Shown: in pieces, positions 1-13,149 of the stretch
Layout: each line of letters starts with the position of its first letter
Position numbering within the stretch: position 1 is the first letter of the stretch
Source of the DNA: Pomphorhynchus laevis
Lineage: Eukaryota > Acanthocephala > Palaeacanthocephala > Echinorhynchida > Pomphorhynchidae
Direction: 5' to 3'
NCBI GenBank assembly: GCA_012934845.2
Contig: WNNJ02000855.1
Location: forward strand, 1 to 64,000
Length of the DNA stretch: 64,000 bases
Notes under the pieces: generated by a model
Seen by the model: only the letters and a program-made list of their open reading frames with translations
Told to the model about the DNA's origin: nothing
The model's database searches: none
Made by a program: the position numbers and the translations under genes

Positions 1-1430
1 CAGCCAACTATTGAATATATTTTGAATATACTATGAATATATTATTTTGAATATACTTTAAATATACTATGAATATATTTTGGAATAGTTTTAACCATTA
101 AAACTTGGTTAACTATAAAATACTATTTCCCTAAACTGTAAATATATATAAAATAAAAAGTAGGTGTTATTCAATATACATACATTTCGACAATTGTATG
201 AAATGTATTTAAGTTTATAATTTAAAAACGTCACCACACAATTTGACGTATATGAAAAGTTGCGAAAATTTCTATGAAGTTTGACAGAATGCCGATAATA
301 TTCTGCCAGCAGGTAAGCAATCTGTCAATTATATCGGCGTTATTTGAATATAATATACATTTCACAATATTATGTGATCGAACTTATTCTTTGTATTGTG
401 TGAACAAAATGGCACTTTCCAATGATTTTGAGTCAATAACCGGTAAAAAGATGCTGGTGTTAGATGCTTAATACACGCTCTAACGTCTTTTTTTTAACAA
501 ATATTATTTTACCCTTTGTTGGAACTATAATGCTTATATAATGTTATTCGTCTATAAAATAATGCTTCTATAATATGATATTCTAATATATTTTATTCTT
601 TTATAAAATAACATATTTTAAGGAATTCATAGTGGATGCAAATTTTCCATGAAAACTACGATATTGAATTCAGAAAAGTAAGATTTCAAACAGATTCATG
701 AGATCTAAAATTATCTACTTCATCTAATAGAACTTTTAATCCTTTTGAGGACAAGAGAATATGAATTTCTAAAATAAACGTTATGAAGTCGTCGTCTCTT
801 GTTGGTTTGAAGCAGCACTTTACTCCGTAGAATGTTAAATAATGATAAATAACTAAAAATGTTTGGAACACGTAGCGAATTGTTAGAAGCCTGCTAATTC
901 CCTGAAATAACTACTCTGTGAATTTTCTCGGAATCATGTAACTCACTAAAATATAATCACTTCTAACACTGACGATTTTAATTTGCACATTATACATAAC
1001 TTTGATTTACTTCGATTGATTTTTTTAAACAAATATTTAATTGGAGAAGCTCTTTTCGCGAAAACTAGTTTGTTTTTAAAATCACGTCTCTAATTTGTGC
1101 CACATTTATACAAATTAGGTATTTGTTTGGTCGTACTTTTTATTCAACTTTTGACGTGTACAATGTTTCACAATTTTGACAAATTGTTGAACAATATTTT
1201 TCAAGTTTCCATAAATCGAATTATACAGGCATATAAAAATGCGTAGATTTTCGTTAAACTTAATATGTTTGGATTTTTGGTTATGTTTAATACTACTTAT
1301 AGTCAAGAAAAATAATTGAATTTAAACACTGGTGATCTTTTAAATAATTTAAAGATAATTTGTTAAACAAGTTAAACGTTTTTTTTTAATCTGGAATTAA
1401 TTAAAAATTGTAAAATAAGAAAAATGTTTA
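1..1430. other. AT-rich non-coding stretch upstream of the PLE
   Basis: Very AT-rich sequence without a convincing gene. Bases 1-75 are an imperfect short tandem repeat built on GAATATATTTT-like words. If the EB1 gene begins upstream, this stretch is intron or 5' flank. I looked for the missing EB1 N-terminal calponin-homology exons here and did not find any. A short ATG-started frame at 391-471 has no recognisable similarity. Confidence 0.45.
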
Positions 1431-1439
1431 AAAAAAGAT

Positions 1440-3210
1440 AAATGAAGATTAAATAAAAATGATAATAAAATTTAAAATTCATTAAATAGTAACTTCAATT
1501 GTTATTTTGATAAGCTTATTAATACTAAAAGCTTAAATACGTCGAAAATTAAAATTTGGAAGATTATATATTTGATAAAATTAAAAAGAAAAGTAAAATA
1601 ACAAACAATTATAGAAGTAAAGATAAAATTTATAAAGATATGGATTTAAAAGTTACTAAATTAAAGGATAACTATATAATAACAACTATTGATAAAGCTA
1701 GTAATAACTTTGTCTTCATATGCGAAAAGCTTTATTATGATATACTAATGAAAGAGGTTAATTTCTAATGATTTAAATATAAACACAACATATGAACGTA
1801 GTGAGTTGAGTTTAGAAACAATTATTACAAGTCACTGTTCTATAGTGGAAAAAAGAGGTATAACGGTTTACTCAGATAATAAAACTATAAATATATATTC
1901 TATTGGAATCCAAAATTAGATAAAAATCCAATAAAACTTTGGTTCATATGTAGTTCTTTTAAATGTATATTAAAAATCTTTTCTGTTTATATGAATAAAA
2001 TACTTAAAGTAATAATAACACACTTCAAAAATTATTGTAGGGTAATCAAAATTAATACTGGTATAAAACACTATTTCAGTATTTATTCTACAAAAGAATT
2101 TTTAGAACACACAAAAGGAATAAATTTGCAGATACCCACGATTTTAGTACGCTTTATACAAATCTAGATTTAGTAGATATTAAAAATGCATTAGAAAAAT
2201 TAATTAATCTTATGTTCGGAAAATATATACATATATATGTTATAATAACTATAACGTCAACCTATCTAACAATTATTAATAGAATCCTTAAATATTTTGA
2301 TTAATCAAAATTATTTAAAAGTAGGGACATCTATATTTGTGTTCCAATGTGAGTTAATAGTAGCCCAATTATAGCTGACTTATTTTTAAGCTTTATGGAA
2401 TATGAATTTGATATTAACTGTGTAAAAAATAAATCTAAATTATATAAAGATATAAGATGTTTCGATATATTGATGATATATGTGTATTTAATTCTTATAA
2501 TTTTTATTCAATTAGTGAATAAATTTATCCAGAAAGCCTTATTCTTAATAAAACCAATATCAATGATAAAGAAGGTGTATATCTAGATATGAACATAAAA
2601 TTAAAATCAATTAAAACTACTTTTAATTTATATCGTAAAGATGACATATTAAAATTTACAAGAAACATTTTTGAATGAGCATTCATTAATACAATATTAT
2701 ATTAAATATAATACATTTAATAATAAAATTTTAATAATTGCCATAATAATTGCCATGTAATATTATTAGTTTTATTCCAAATCTCTTAAATTATTTAATA
2801 GATGCATATTTTAAACTAGATTACTATAAAAATATCATCAAACAGAAAATAGTAAAATATATAAATTAACACAATAAAATTAAAAAAATTAAAATCACAT
2901 ACAGAAAATTTTTATGGATGGATAAAAAATAATATACTTTGTAATAGAATAAGATACACCAGATAATCAAATTTTAGAAGTAGAAATACGTCATCAGCAT
3001 GAATATGGCCCGGCTGTTATGTTGGGTCGAAGAATAGGGGCGAAACCCGATATCATAGCACCTTATGACCTCTAATTATAATTCATAAGAATTAACTTTT
3101 ATTTCAAATTTCAATTTTAAATTTTAAGTTTATATAAAATTATTATTTTAAGTTTATACATATTTATTATTTGTATTTATTACTTAATTATTTAATTTAT
3201 TGCAACTTAG
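1440..3210 (+). mobile_element. Penelope-like retroelement (PLE), decayed copy
   Basis: Degenerate reverse-transcriptase ORF read in several frames. In order it shows a block like DKASNNFVFICEKLYY (about 1690-1740), a PKLDKNPIKLWFI-like block near 1910-1950, HDFSTLYTNL near 2140-2165, SPIIADLFL near 2362-2390, and a catalytic palm block of the form RYIDDICVFN near 2460-2490. These blocks are typical of Penelope-like reverse transcriptases (family knowledge). A GC-richer hairpin segment near 3000-3080 marks the 3' part, followed by an AT tail. No GIY-YIG endonuclease was recognised. Related fragments recur at 15.4-19.4 kb, 28.1-31 kb and 48.2-48.7 kb. It lies upstream of the first recognised EB1 exon, in intron or 5' flank. 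Confidence 0.6.
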
Positions 3211-3385
3211 ATGCAAACAATTGGATCTAATTTGAACACACCTGTTTTATATGATTTTCCTACCAAATTAAATAATTCTTTGTGATTAAGCAGTTGTTGT
3301 TAAGTCCTTTTACATATTTTACGAATAATTTGATGTGTTTGATGTGATCTAAATGTTTATAAAACAGATATTTTCCTATATACAG

Positions 3386-6300
3386 GTAGTTCCAATTGAA
3401 CGCCTAGTTAAAGGTCGTTATCAGGACAACTTTGAATTTATACAATGGTTTAAAAAGTTCTTTGATAGCAATTATGATGGTCAGGAGTATGACCCACTAG
3501 CTGCGCGAAATAACATTTATCTCGGCAGTGAAGGAAAGTTAGGTCAGACTATTGCAAAGTCAGCAGTTAAACCGTCATCAGCACGATTTGCGGAAAACGC
3601 AGGCATCAGTCGAACAACACTAAAAAATTTGCCATCACGGCCGTCAAGAAAATCAGCTTCAGGAACGCCATCTGCTTTGAACAGTAATCAAAGTACATCG
3701 GCTATAAAAAGTAGCAGCATTACATCGTCTTCAGCCACAAGTGTTCATTCTTTAAGTGGATATCAGCGACCAGCAACACAAGTACAGCGAAAAACTAACA
3801 ATGTTGATGATCGACAATCAAAATATGGTCAGCACAAACAATTTACAGAAACGCGCGATCGCAACAACGATAAACCTATATCTGATGCACGTAATGTTAA
3901 GACTAGCGCACACAGTAAATCCAAAGAAACAAGTAAGCGTAATGTCGAGCAATTCGGATCAAATAAAAGAACAAACACTGGAAACATATCTTCAACGGGA
4001 AAGGTTTTGGAGCATCTTCCAATAGATACGGCATCGACAATAGATTCTGTCGAAGAAGCTCTTTATCTAGAACAGGTATGTTGACTGTTTTTAAACTTAA
4101 CTTTATTAATAATAAAACTTCATTTTGAAAAGGAGTAGTAACATTACGCAATTTATCCAAAATTATAATCATCCCAATAAATTGTCAGAATTGATCATTG
4201 TCTTAACATCTTGTAACTTCACAGTGCACTAGTAATCTAGTGAGTAATACATATATTCTAGGTTTTGTTTATTACATTCTGATACTCTAATTTCTAAAAT
4301 ATATCGTAAAACTGTTCTAACGCTATACTGCACACTATACATTGTTATAAAATATAATCTACATGACTTTAAGCTGATAAACAGTCTGTTAAGAAAACGC
4401 AAATCAGAGAAGTCCGACACATGAAGTAAATCAGTTACTATTTCCCGTAGGCAGCTATCACACCAAAAAACCATATCTTCGACTAAACAGCCAAAATCAT
4501 GTTTCATATGGTAAATGATCATAAATTTTAAATTATCTTTTTTTCGTTCTTAGATAATATTAGTTAATTTGTTTTAAATGATATTAATATAGAAGTTATT
4601 GACACTTGGTTTATAAACAATATTACATGATTTTATAGTTATTCAACATTTAAAATACAAACAATAACTTTAAAAAGTTTTATTTTGAAAATAAAACTCG
4701 TAAGCTTAGCTGTTATCTAATAAGTCCGTATATATGCTGAGCGAAACACCATTGACATACCTGATCGTTTTTTGTAAGTGTGCTAACATGCCAATAGTAA
4801 ACATCGAGATATTAACTTTCTAAATGCCAAGCTATAAATTATTTTATTGAAGCTTATAATTAATACGAATAAAGATTCTCGAGCTAAGCATTTGTCTTTA
4901 ACGTACGCTATTTGTATAAGCAATTATGTATATATCAGAATTATTTTTATTTCGTGTGTATTTAGATCGAAAGTCTTAAGTTTAATGCTGAAATGTTGGA
5001 GCGTGAGAAAGATTTTTATTTTCGTAAACTACGTGAAATTGAAATTATCTGTCAGGAAAATGAAAACAGCAACCATCCAGCTCTGCAACTTATTCTTGAT
5101 ATATTGTATGCAACGGAGGTTGGTTTTAGCATTGATAAAAATTAATTAAAGTATTTATTCATAAATCATTTTTTAGTAAAACATAAAGTATTTTGTTTAA
5201 ATAGGCAGTTTGTAGCCGAACCTATCAAAATGTGAATTGTTGGAATAAAACTTTATCGCTCTTGTATTTTTTCATATAAATTTACAAAAGCTTAAAGAAG
5301 AAAAATGAATGCTCGTAATCTTTAAATAAGTTACGTTTTAAAAACTACAATTACACTTATGATTTTTGAAAAGTTCCGAGTGTTATGTTATTTTTATTTG
5401 CATAGATTGTATAAAAAATTTGAAAAACTTTAAAGTTAAACTTAGGTAATTGCATTAAAACTTTAATTACATGTATCTTTACCGCTATAGACTCAGTTTA
5501 GTATATATACGATAGATATAAAATTTTGTTCACTGATGTGTAGAACACTTCTCTATAACACCACGCATTGGAGATATTTGTAATCTTATATCTAACATTT
5601 ATGATTTATGAAAACGTTTGTGAAAAAATGCGATTAAAAATTAACTTCAATTATTTACTTGAATCATGATAAGTGAAAATTCACGTCACCTTCGTAGAGA
5701 TGTTTTTAGCTGTTTTTTATGGTTTCCATCATGACATATTAACGACGTTTTAAATAATCTTTATATCCACATTTTTGTCAAGCATTTTAGTTTTTATGTA
5801 TCGTAGACGTTACATTTTTGTTATAAATATTTGTTTTTGTAATATCTGTAATTATAATTTAAGTTGAAGACGCTGAAGCCTAATAAGATACTGATTTATT
5901 GATTGTATTTTACTTTTAATGTTCATATTGTGTTTGGTTATATAGAAACGTTTTTGATATTGCTACTTCGAATATAGCATTCGCGTATTGGAAGCTGATA
6001 GAACAAATAATAATGACAAACTAATGTTGGTATCAAAAATATATATAATAGTGCACGGATGTGCAGAGTATACAACGGTCCAGGATTTCTTACTAAATTC
6101 GTCATTTATACTAAATGGTGTGGCTTGATAGACTGGACTTCGATTCACGACTTTCAATCATTATATCACTTCTAGACGACCAATGAGTACCCGGCAACAC
6201 TCATCAGTAGAATGAAGTACTCACTGGCCGTTTCGGTTGCCTGTGTGACATTGTGAATAAAGGCGTTTCCGGCACTTTGCTTTGTTGTATGAGGCTTACG

Positions 6301-7852
6301 CTCTTAACCAGATCGAATTGCTGTGCGGACCATCCTTAAAAATTGCTATGCGGATCCTCGGAATTGCTGTGCGGACCATCCTCGGAAACGCCTTTATTCA
6401 CAATGTCACACAGGCAACCGAAACGGCCAGTGAGTACTTCATTCTACTGATAAGTGTTGCCGGGTACTCATTGGTCGTCTAGAAGTGATATCGTGATTGA
6501 AAGTCGGGAATCGAAGTCCAGTCTATCAAGCAACAGCATTTAGTATATATATAGTTTTCAACGCGAAAGTCACTTTGTGTGACTTAGCAACTATTCAATA
6601 GATAAATAAGCATCCATCAAAGGATCACCAACACGATTTTAATCGATCATCATGATCCTGTAAGAAACTATATAAATCACTTTGTTTTCCTCATAAGGAT
6701 ACAGGAGTAAAACATATATATAATATTAAATATTTTATTTTAATTTTAATATTTTAATATTTAATATTAAACTACAACTTTTGTTATGGCCACCTCACGA
6801 ATGCCCTTAAATACTAATAAGTTTATTCTACAACATATTTAAATTAACAGTATTAAATATATATACAATTTCTAAACATTTTTCAGGAAGGTTTTGAGGT
6901 TCCGGATACTCCCTCGTCATCTGCTGATTTCAACGTAGAATCGATTAGACAAATAGACAATTTCGGTGAGTTTCGTAAATCACAGCGTTTGACGTTTTTA
7001 AGTTCTTATTATCGCTACTGAAAATACAATTAATAATATCAACGATAAATTAGCTTAATTATATAACGATCAATTACCATTATGATCATCAAATGAACTA
7101 TAATTTAGGCAACAATAATATCGTTTCATAATATGTTTAATATTGAAGTCATGTCATGGCTTTGTACATATTTAGGTATGCTTCACACTGAAGACTTAAA
7201 CGACCAAGAAGTTGAGTTGTCTCCCAGTCAAGGAAGTTTTTACAGTTTTCGTTCATACGAAATGCAAAAGGATCAAGATAAATTCAATGATCGATCGCAT
7301 CCAACGGATGGAGATTTTGCAGCTATAAACAACAATAACGAAATGCCTGGTGTTGATGATTATAGTCGTGATACTGGAATTGAACAGAGTCTAAATCTAT
7401 TAAGTTTCAGCTCTCCGGTAAATCCGAATGATAGCAGATCTGTATCCTCGCAACTATCGCAAGGCGCGGCATTAGCGACTCCTAATTTTGGACTTGATTC
7501 ATTGATGTCGGATAAAATTAATCAGCTAACAGCTGAAAGTAGCGTATCTGCCCTCGCTGCAGATGGTAACGGATTTGCATCACGTAATATTTATGGTAAT
7601 AATACTCACAGATTTAACTCGGAAGCCCGTTGCAGCAACAGTATGAACGTGCCACATCATGAATTCAATAAGCAACAAAATCAGTCAGTTTCCTCTCTTC
7701 ATCAAAGACCAACACCGTCATTCTTAGGTGATAGCGTAATTGTTAGTGATGAATACGATGATTCTGCTAGTAGTTATGTTAGTGCGGCAACTGCTGTATC
7801 AAGCGCTTCTCCCGGCACAAGTGATCATATTGCTGCTGATCCTTCTTCTTAA
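3386..7852 (+). CDS. EB1: EB1/MAPRE-family microtubule plus-end tracking protein (3' four exons)
   Basis: Four exons with GT-AG borders and matching phases: 3386-4075, 4966-5118, 6887-6965 and 7176-7852 (stop TAA). Exon one opens with the end of the calponin-homology domain ([18 protein letters not shown], then [16 protein letters not shown]), which binds microtubule ends. A Ser/Thr-rich basic linker of about 190 residues follows. Exons two and three encode the EB-homology dimerisation domain, with the hallmark [10 protein letters not shown] and ILYATEEGFEVPD blocks that form the coiled coil and SxIP-binding pocket. The last exon adds about 225 Ser/Asn-rich residues ending ADPSS, with no EEY/F tail. 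Human EB1 is 268 residues; this one exceeds 530 even without its N-terminus. The first roughly 85 residues of the CH domain are missing and probably lie upstream of the window. The first AATAAA after the stop is at about 8670. Confidence 0.9.
6112..6540. repeat. Inverted pair of family-2 hammerhead-like repeats in EB1 intron
   Basis: About 160 bp at 6112-6275 recurs, inverted, at 6378-6540 with only a few differences, around a spacer of about 100 bp. Both lie in the EB1 intron between 5118 and 6887. Each arm holds GGCAACC-GAAACG ... CTGAT(G/A)AG-T-GTTGCC ... CGTC. The two flanking arms CCAGTGAGTAC and GTACTCATTGG can also pair. The downstream TCAAAGGATC word near 6617 is shared with the 22.5-kb dimer, which places them in one element class. 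A transcript of EB1 pre-mRNA could fold this pair into a long hairpin. Confidence 0.75.
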
Positions 7853-8890
7853 AGCATGTAGTAATTTAATTTTTTGGCAATTGGGCATAAACCAAGTCAA
7901 GACTACGGGTACACGATCGTTAATTTGACGGTTAATGACTAATCAGCAACTTTAGACGGCGTGTTATTGCTGAGTTTCCGTACACTTCCTAAATTACTCT
8001 ATCAATATTCATTTAAATGTGACTTATTTTTTCCTGCTTATAGATGCAATCATTAGTATGATTGAGATGCAATCATTAGTATGATTAAATTTAAATTTTT
8101 GCATGTGTTTCTTCATGAAAACAAAGCAGATCTGGTTTATTGTTTGTAAGCATTTGATGTTTCCTTTACTTTGAGAAAATTTCTTCAACAATTTCTTATA
8201 GATTTGACTGATTTATTTGAATAATTTTATGCGATTGCATTTTAAAATGCAAATCGTTTGTCTACTTTTTAAATAATACTTTCTTTGAGTTTTGTTCTAT
8301 CTTTTTTAATGTGTCAAGTCTGTTTGTTTTAAAATATGCTTAATTACTTGTGTGTTGACATCTTGAAATTGAATATTTTGCAAATGTCAGTTCTATTTAT
8401 TATGTAGACTATCATAGAACTAGATTAAACCTATAAAATTTTATTATAGAGAGAAAATACTTGCACATTTATGCACTTTATTTGCCGTTTTTTATTGTAA
8501 CAGTGTAACAATGTAATATTCAAAGCAAATGTGCAAATTTATTCGTATAATAGCAAACAAATATAATGAAAATTTTATTGATGAGTAAAATTTAAAAGCC
8601 CTTTATTTTTTATTAGAAATAAGTTGGATTTATTCATCTTTTTTGAATTTGCTATTTTTGAGCCGAATTAATAAAATTTACTTTTATATTTGCCTCCTGC
8701 TATGATCGTCATTAAAAACAGGAATAAAACATAAGTTTAACATTTTGTTTAGTAATTTAAATGGTATTTTATTGATCCTGCATTAAAATGTTAAATTTAT
8801 ATTATTCATTTAAAGAATTTGTCAATATAGAAAACTTATACTTTAAATATATAATTAATTGTAAATGTTTGATTTTGATGATCTTTTTTC
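7853..8890. other. EB1 3' flank
   Basis: AT-rich sequence after the EB1 stop codon. It contains likely 3' UTR and candidate polyadenylation words near 8670 and 8722. A 20-bp phrase (GATGCAATCATTAGTATGATT) is tandemly duplicated near 8044-8085. I see no further coding exon. Confidence 0.4.
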
Positions 8891-8891
8891 T

Positions 8892-9065
8892 ATTGAATTT
8901 TGGGAGCAGGATCAAAAAAGGTTTTTTTTATATTTCGCTAACTTCTGTTTGCATCATCAGAAAAAATACTGATAGGTATTTTTTCAAATGATGCTAACAG
9001 AAGTTAGCGATATATTAAAAATCAAATATTTTCTTTTTTTTGATCCTGCTCCCAAAATTCAATAG
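8892..9065. repeat. Foldback element with hammerhead-like core
   Basis: Two inverted arms of about 80 bp (about 8892-8977 and 8982-9065) begin and end with ATTGAATTTTGGGAGCAGGATC and its complement. On the minus strand the left arm holds CTGATGA at 8955-8961, a stem-like GC..GC segment, then GAAATATA at about 8930-8937. The right arm has the same layout in degenerate form, with a clean GCTAAC/GTTAGC stem. A related, more decayed foldback lies at 12733-12940. Confidence 0.6.
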
Positions 9066-11011
9066 CTAATTAATAGTTACGAAAGATTTCGTTGTATAAA
9101 TGAAAACTCTCAATATAAATTACATCACGAATTATATATTTATGTTAGTAAATTGCAAGAATATAAATTGCTTAATATGCAGCGAATGATATAACGGTCG
9201 GTAATATAGCAATGTTTAAAGGTTTTAAGAAATCATGATTTATTTCTTATAAAATCGAAACTAAAAGTTTGTATAAAAATGTTATTAAAAGACCTTTTGT
9301 TATTTAATATTTTATTATTTAAAAAACTGTATGTACCTATTGGTCCTATAATCTTGATATAATTGATATGTATGATGCATTCTGATTTAGAAAATAGGGG
9401 AAGCGGTTAATAATATAAAGATGGAGGATGGCTATCATATGTGATTAAAACCAACGAAGCTAAAATATAGTTCATTATTAAAAATAGCAATATATTTATT
9501 TAAAGCATTTGTTAACTAGAAAAGAAAACATATCAACATCGAAATATTTGAGCATTTTTAAGCTAAACAATGCAAAATTGAATCGAAAATTGAATGCAAA
9601 ATTGAAGATTTTAAATCGTTTAAAGTGTAAAATAGAATGAATGTAAAAAATGAAATGTTTACCATTATACTCTCGGAGCTAATAAGTTTCCATTTTATAC
9701 TCGTAAATGTTGTCAAAATCCGGAGTTCGATTTACGAGCAGATCAGATGGAAGCTCTATCTTTATAACTGAATTTTAACATTACAGTTAGAGAGATAAAC
9801 CGATATAATATGGCATGTGCTCTTAAGTTAACAACTAAATCGTACCAGTCAAAAACATATATTGGAAAGGAAACACTAGCTGTAAATATAATTGGGGAGC
9901 AGTTATTCAAGAAGTATTTATAAATCAAATGAATTAGGCTCAAATAATTTAAATAAAACCAGAAGGAAAGCCTTAAAATAATTAAAAATCCTTCAAAATA
10001 ATCGAAAAGCCGATAAATAATAAGAAAACCTTCAAAATAATCGAAATGCTGATAAAGGGTATGAATCAGGCATATGGGAGATATGACTGTATTTATGCAG
10101 GTTTAAGGCAACTAAATAGCTCGTCATATAAAGAATGTACAACCGATAGATTATACACAACATTCCAAAATGTTTCAGATTGTTTTGCAATAAATGTAAG
10201 CTTAAAGTTTCTATCACCGGTTGAGAAGGACATACTCATTAATCTTTAGCATATAGACGATTCTACCTGCCACCAAAAACGCATAAGACAACACGCCCTT
10301 GCATGGTAATACCGATTATAAGTACGAAGGAAAAGCATTTGACTATGCACATGCATCACACACGAACAAGGTATAAACGAGATAGTATCTTGCATGGATA
10401 CTATAAATATATTGAATCCATGCAAGATACTATCGCTTTTATACCTTGTTCGTGTGGGCTCATACAACCAATGAATTATAATTATAATATACAGTTTACA
10501 GTATGTATATTATATCATACACCACATAGTTTATATTATGGTATATATGTTAGTAATACGACTTTGGATTTCGCAGTTTGCCTTTTACTTTTCTGTGTTT
10601 GGTCAATGAAGGATAATGTATGTAAAATGTACATGATGTACATCGGATTATATCAGTGTGATAATGATTTACTTTTATATTTCTTATTAAGTAAATATAA
10701 ATGAACAAATATAAAAAGCTTTACGGAATTTTAAATTCACTTCGAAATTAAGAACTGAGGATGTATGCATAATACCGCTCAAAGATAGTGCAAACAATAA
10801 GATGTGCCAAACATGTCAATTGCTGGGATAAAAACGGTCGTGCAAATACATCACAGCTCTGTAATTTAGAAATTTAGAATCGGATGTCTGATCGAGATCA
10901 CGATTATAATTTGTAAATTAAATGAATGAATATAATAAATATGGTAATTATATTATTTTTATTACATTATCATATTTAATGAAGATGAAGACCTGATTAC
11001 GACTCACAGCT
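9066..11011. other. AT-rich intergenic region with a small hairpin
   Basis: No gene recognised. Near 9693-9745 a fragment reading CCGGAGTTCGATTTACGAG matches the flank of the family-1 element at 35.8 kb, so it is probably a relic of it. A near-perfect inverted repeat at 10359-10399 and 10416-10456 (arms about 40 bp, loop 16 bp) would make a stable hairpin. Confidence 0.45.
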
Positions 11012-12246
11012 GTTCATACGAAGGTTTCAATTAGAACAAGTTGAAAATGGCTCTAAATCTCCAAACGAAGGTTTCGATGAAAACAAGCTGAAATATGTCC
11101 TAAAACCTTCATACGAAGGTTTCGATGAGAACATGCTGAAAATGGCCTAAAACCTTCGTACGGAGGTTTCGCTAAGAACAAGCTGAAAATGGCCGAAAAC
11201 CTTCATACGAAGGTTTCAATTAGAACAAGTTGAAAATGGCTCTAAATCTTCATACGAAGGTTTCGATGAAAACAAGCTGAAATATGTCCTAAAACCTTCA
11301 TACGAAGGTTTCGATGAGAACATGCTGAAAATGGCCTAAAACCTTTGTACGGAGGTTTCGCTAAGAACAAGCTGAAAATGGCCGAAAACCTTCATACGAA
11401 AGTTTCAATTAGTACAAGTTGAAAATGGCTCTAAACCTTCATACGAAGGTTTCGATGAGAACAAGCTGATAATGACCTACAACCTTCATACGAAAGTTTC
11501 AATGAGAACAAGTTGAAAATGGCACTAAACTTTCATACGAAGGTTTCGATGAGAACAATCTGAAATATGGCCTAAAATCTTCATACGAAGGTTTCGATGA
11601 GAACAAGCTGATAATAGCCTAAAACCTTTATACGGAGGTTTCGCTAAAAACAAGCTGAAAATGGCCGAAAACCTTCATACGAAAGTTTCAATTAGTACAA
11701 GTTGAAAATGGCTCTAAACCTTCATACGAAGGTTTTGATGAGAACAAGCTGAAATATAGCCTAAAACCTTCATACGAAAGTTTCAATGAGAACAAGTTGA
11801 AAATGGCTCTAAACCTTCATACGAAGGTTTCGATGAGAACAATCTGAAATATGGCCTAAAACCTTCATACGAAGGTTTCGATGAGAACAAGCTGATAATG
11901 GCCTAAAACCTTTATACGGAGGTTTCGCTAAGAACAAGCTGAAAATGGACTGAAACCTTCATACGGAAGTTTCTATGAGAACAAGCTGAGATATCTCCTA
12001 AAACCTTCATACGAAAGTTTCAATGAGAATAAGTTAAAAATGGCTTTAAACCTTCATGCGAAGGTTTTGATGAGAATAATGTGAAATATGGCCTAAAATC
12101 TTCATACGAAGGTTTCGATGAGAACAAGCTGAAAATGCCCTAAAACCTTCATACGGAGGTTTCACTAAGAACAAGCTGAAAATGGCCTGAAACCTTTATA
12201 CGAAATTTCAATGAGAACAAGCTGAAATATGGCCTAAAACCTTTAA
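11012..12246. repeat. 47-bp tandem satellite, about 26 units
   Basis: Units read approximately CCTTCATACGAAGGTTTCGA, TGAGAACAAGCTGAAAATGG, CCTAAAA, giving a 47-bp period. Each unit contains the palindromic phrase CCTTCATACGAAGG. Variants (AATTAGTACAAG, CTAAGAACAAG, TGAAATATGGCC) recur at spacings of four or six units, which indicates higher-order repeats. No long open frame crosses the array. It is minisatellite or satellite DNA. Confidence 0.9.
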
Positions 12247-12249
12247 GTA

Positions 12250-13149
12250 AATTGCGACTATCATTTATTTATTAAGAATCTAAGGAAAGATCATGATATA
12301 ATATAAAATTATAACGCTAATTATGCTCTATTGCGCATATCATATTTTTGCAGTCATTTAAACAATTTGTGTGATTGTCATTTCCTTGGGATTATTACTT
12401 CAGTGTAGTTTAAAATTGACATTTTTATATAAATTCAAATAAATAATTTAAGATTAGAGTGCAATACTAGTATATTAAAATAGATCATTGAGCGGTGAAC
12501 AAAAAAGTATTCTTTTATCAACGAGAAATCCATATATATAAAGTCTTTAGATGATAAATTATACAATTAGAATCCAGTATAACTAACCTAGTCCACTGTA
12601 ATTTTTAGGAAGCATAAAGAAATTGCCTGATTTCAATTTAAATGCAATTAAACTTTTATTGTATTTCATTTTGAACTCAGTTACATGTTTGTGAGTAGCA
12701 TGTTTAAATACATAGATATAAATTTAAAATTCTAGAGCAGGATAAACAAAAGATAAGTTAATTTTTATATTTCGCTAGCTACTACTGCGACAAAAACCAG
12801 CATCGTGAGAAAACCACAACACAATTTGTTTCACACCAGATAGTCACAATTTAATTTTGTTTTTGCTTATTTGATTGTGGCAGCAATAGCTAGCAAAATA
12901 AAAATGGCTTATTTGTTGATGATTCTCGGAAATTCCAAATTTAATAAATAAATTAAAATTATTTATATTTTATAAATTTTCGTTTTGTGTGAGATTAAAT
13001 TAAATCAAATTATTGTTGTACTGTGTCGCTTTATTTAAAATATTTTATATACAAACAAGACGGATATTAGTGTTTGTGGGTCTATAATTTATTGATGATT
13101 ATTTGAAGCTTTTTATATGTGTACGTGTATATATTTTTTTGTATGTGAA
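12250..13149. other. AT-rich region with a decayed foldback element
   Basis: Mostly featureless AT-rich DNA. At 12733-12940 two inverted arms (AGAGCAGGATAAACAAAAG... and ...TTATTTGTTGATGATTCTC) resemble the foldback at 8892-9065, including the TATTTCGCTAGC word. The hammerhead-like core is no longer intact here. Confidence 0.4.

Noticed and set aside
274-471. Short open frames with possible splice donors that might be EB1 first exons
   Set aside because: No similarity to the conserved EB1 N-terminus (DML.WIN, YCQ.MD..FP) in any frame; donor words alone are not evidence.
686-871. Minus-strand 61-residue open frame
   Set aside because: No recognisable domain, no splice context that joins it to a gene; expected by chance in this sequence.
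6282-6482. Open frame across the inverted repeat in the EB1 intron
   Set aside because: Lies in a palindromic non-coding repeat and has no protein-like conservation.
11012-12246. CGATGAGAACAAGCTGAAA in the 47-bp satellite as a hammerhead core
   Set aside because: C3-U4 are not present in order and no stem II can form between the two parts.
11012-12246. CRISPR-like array
   Set aside because: 47-bp units are contiguous with no unique spacers, and the genome is eukaryotic.
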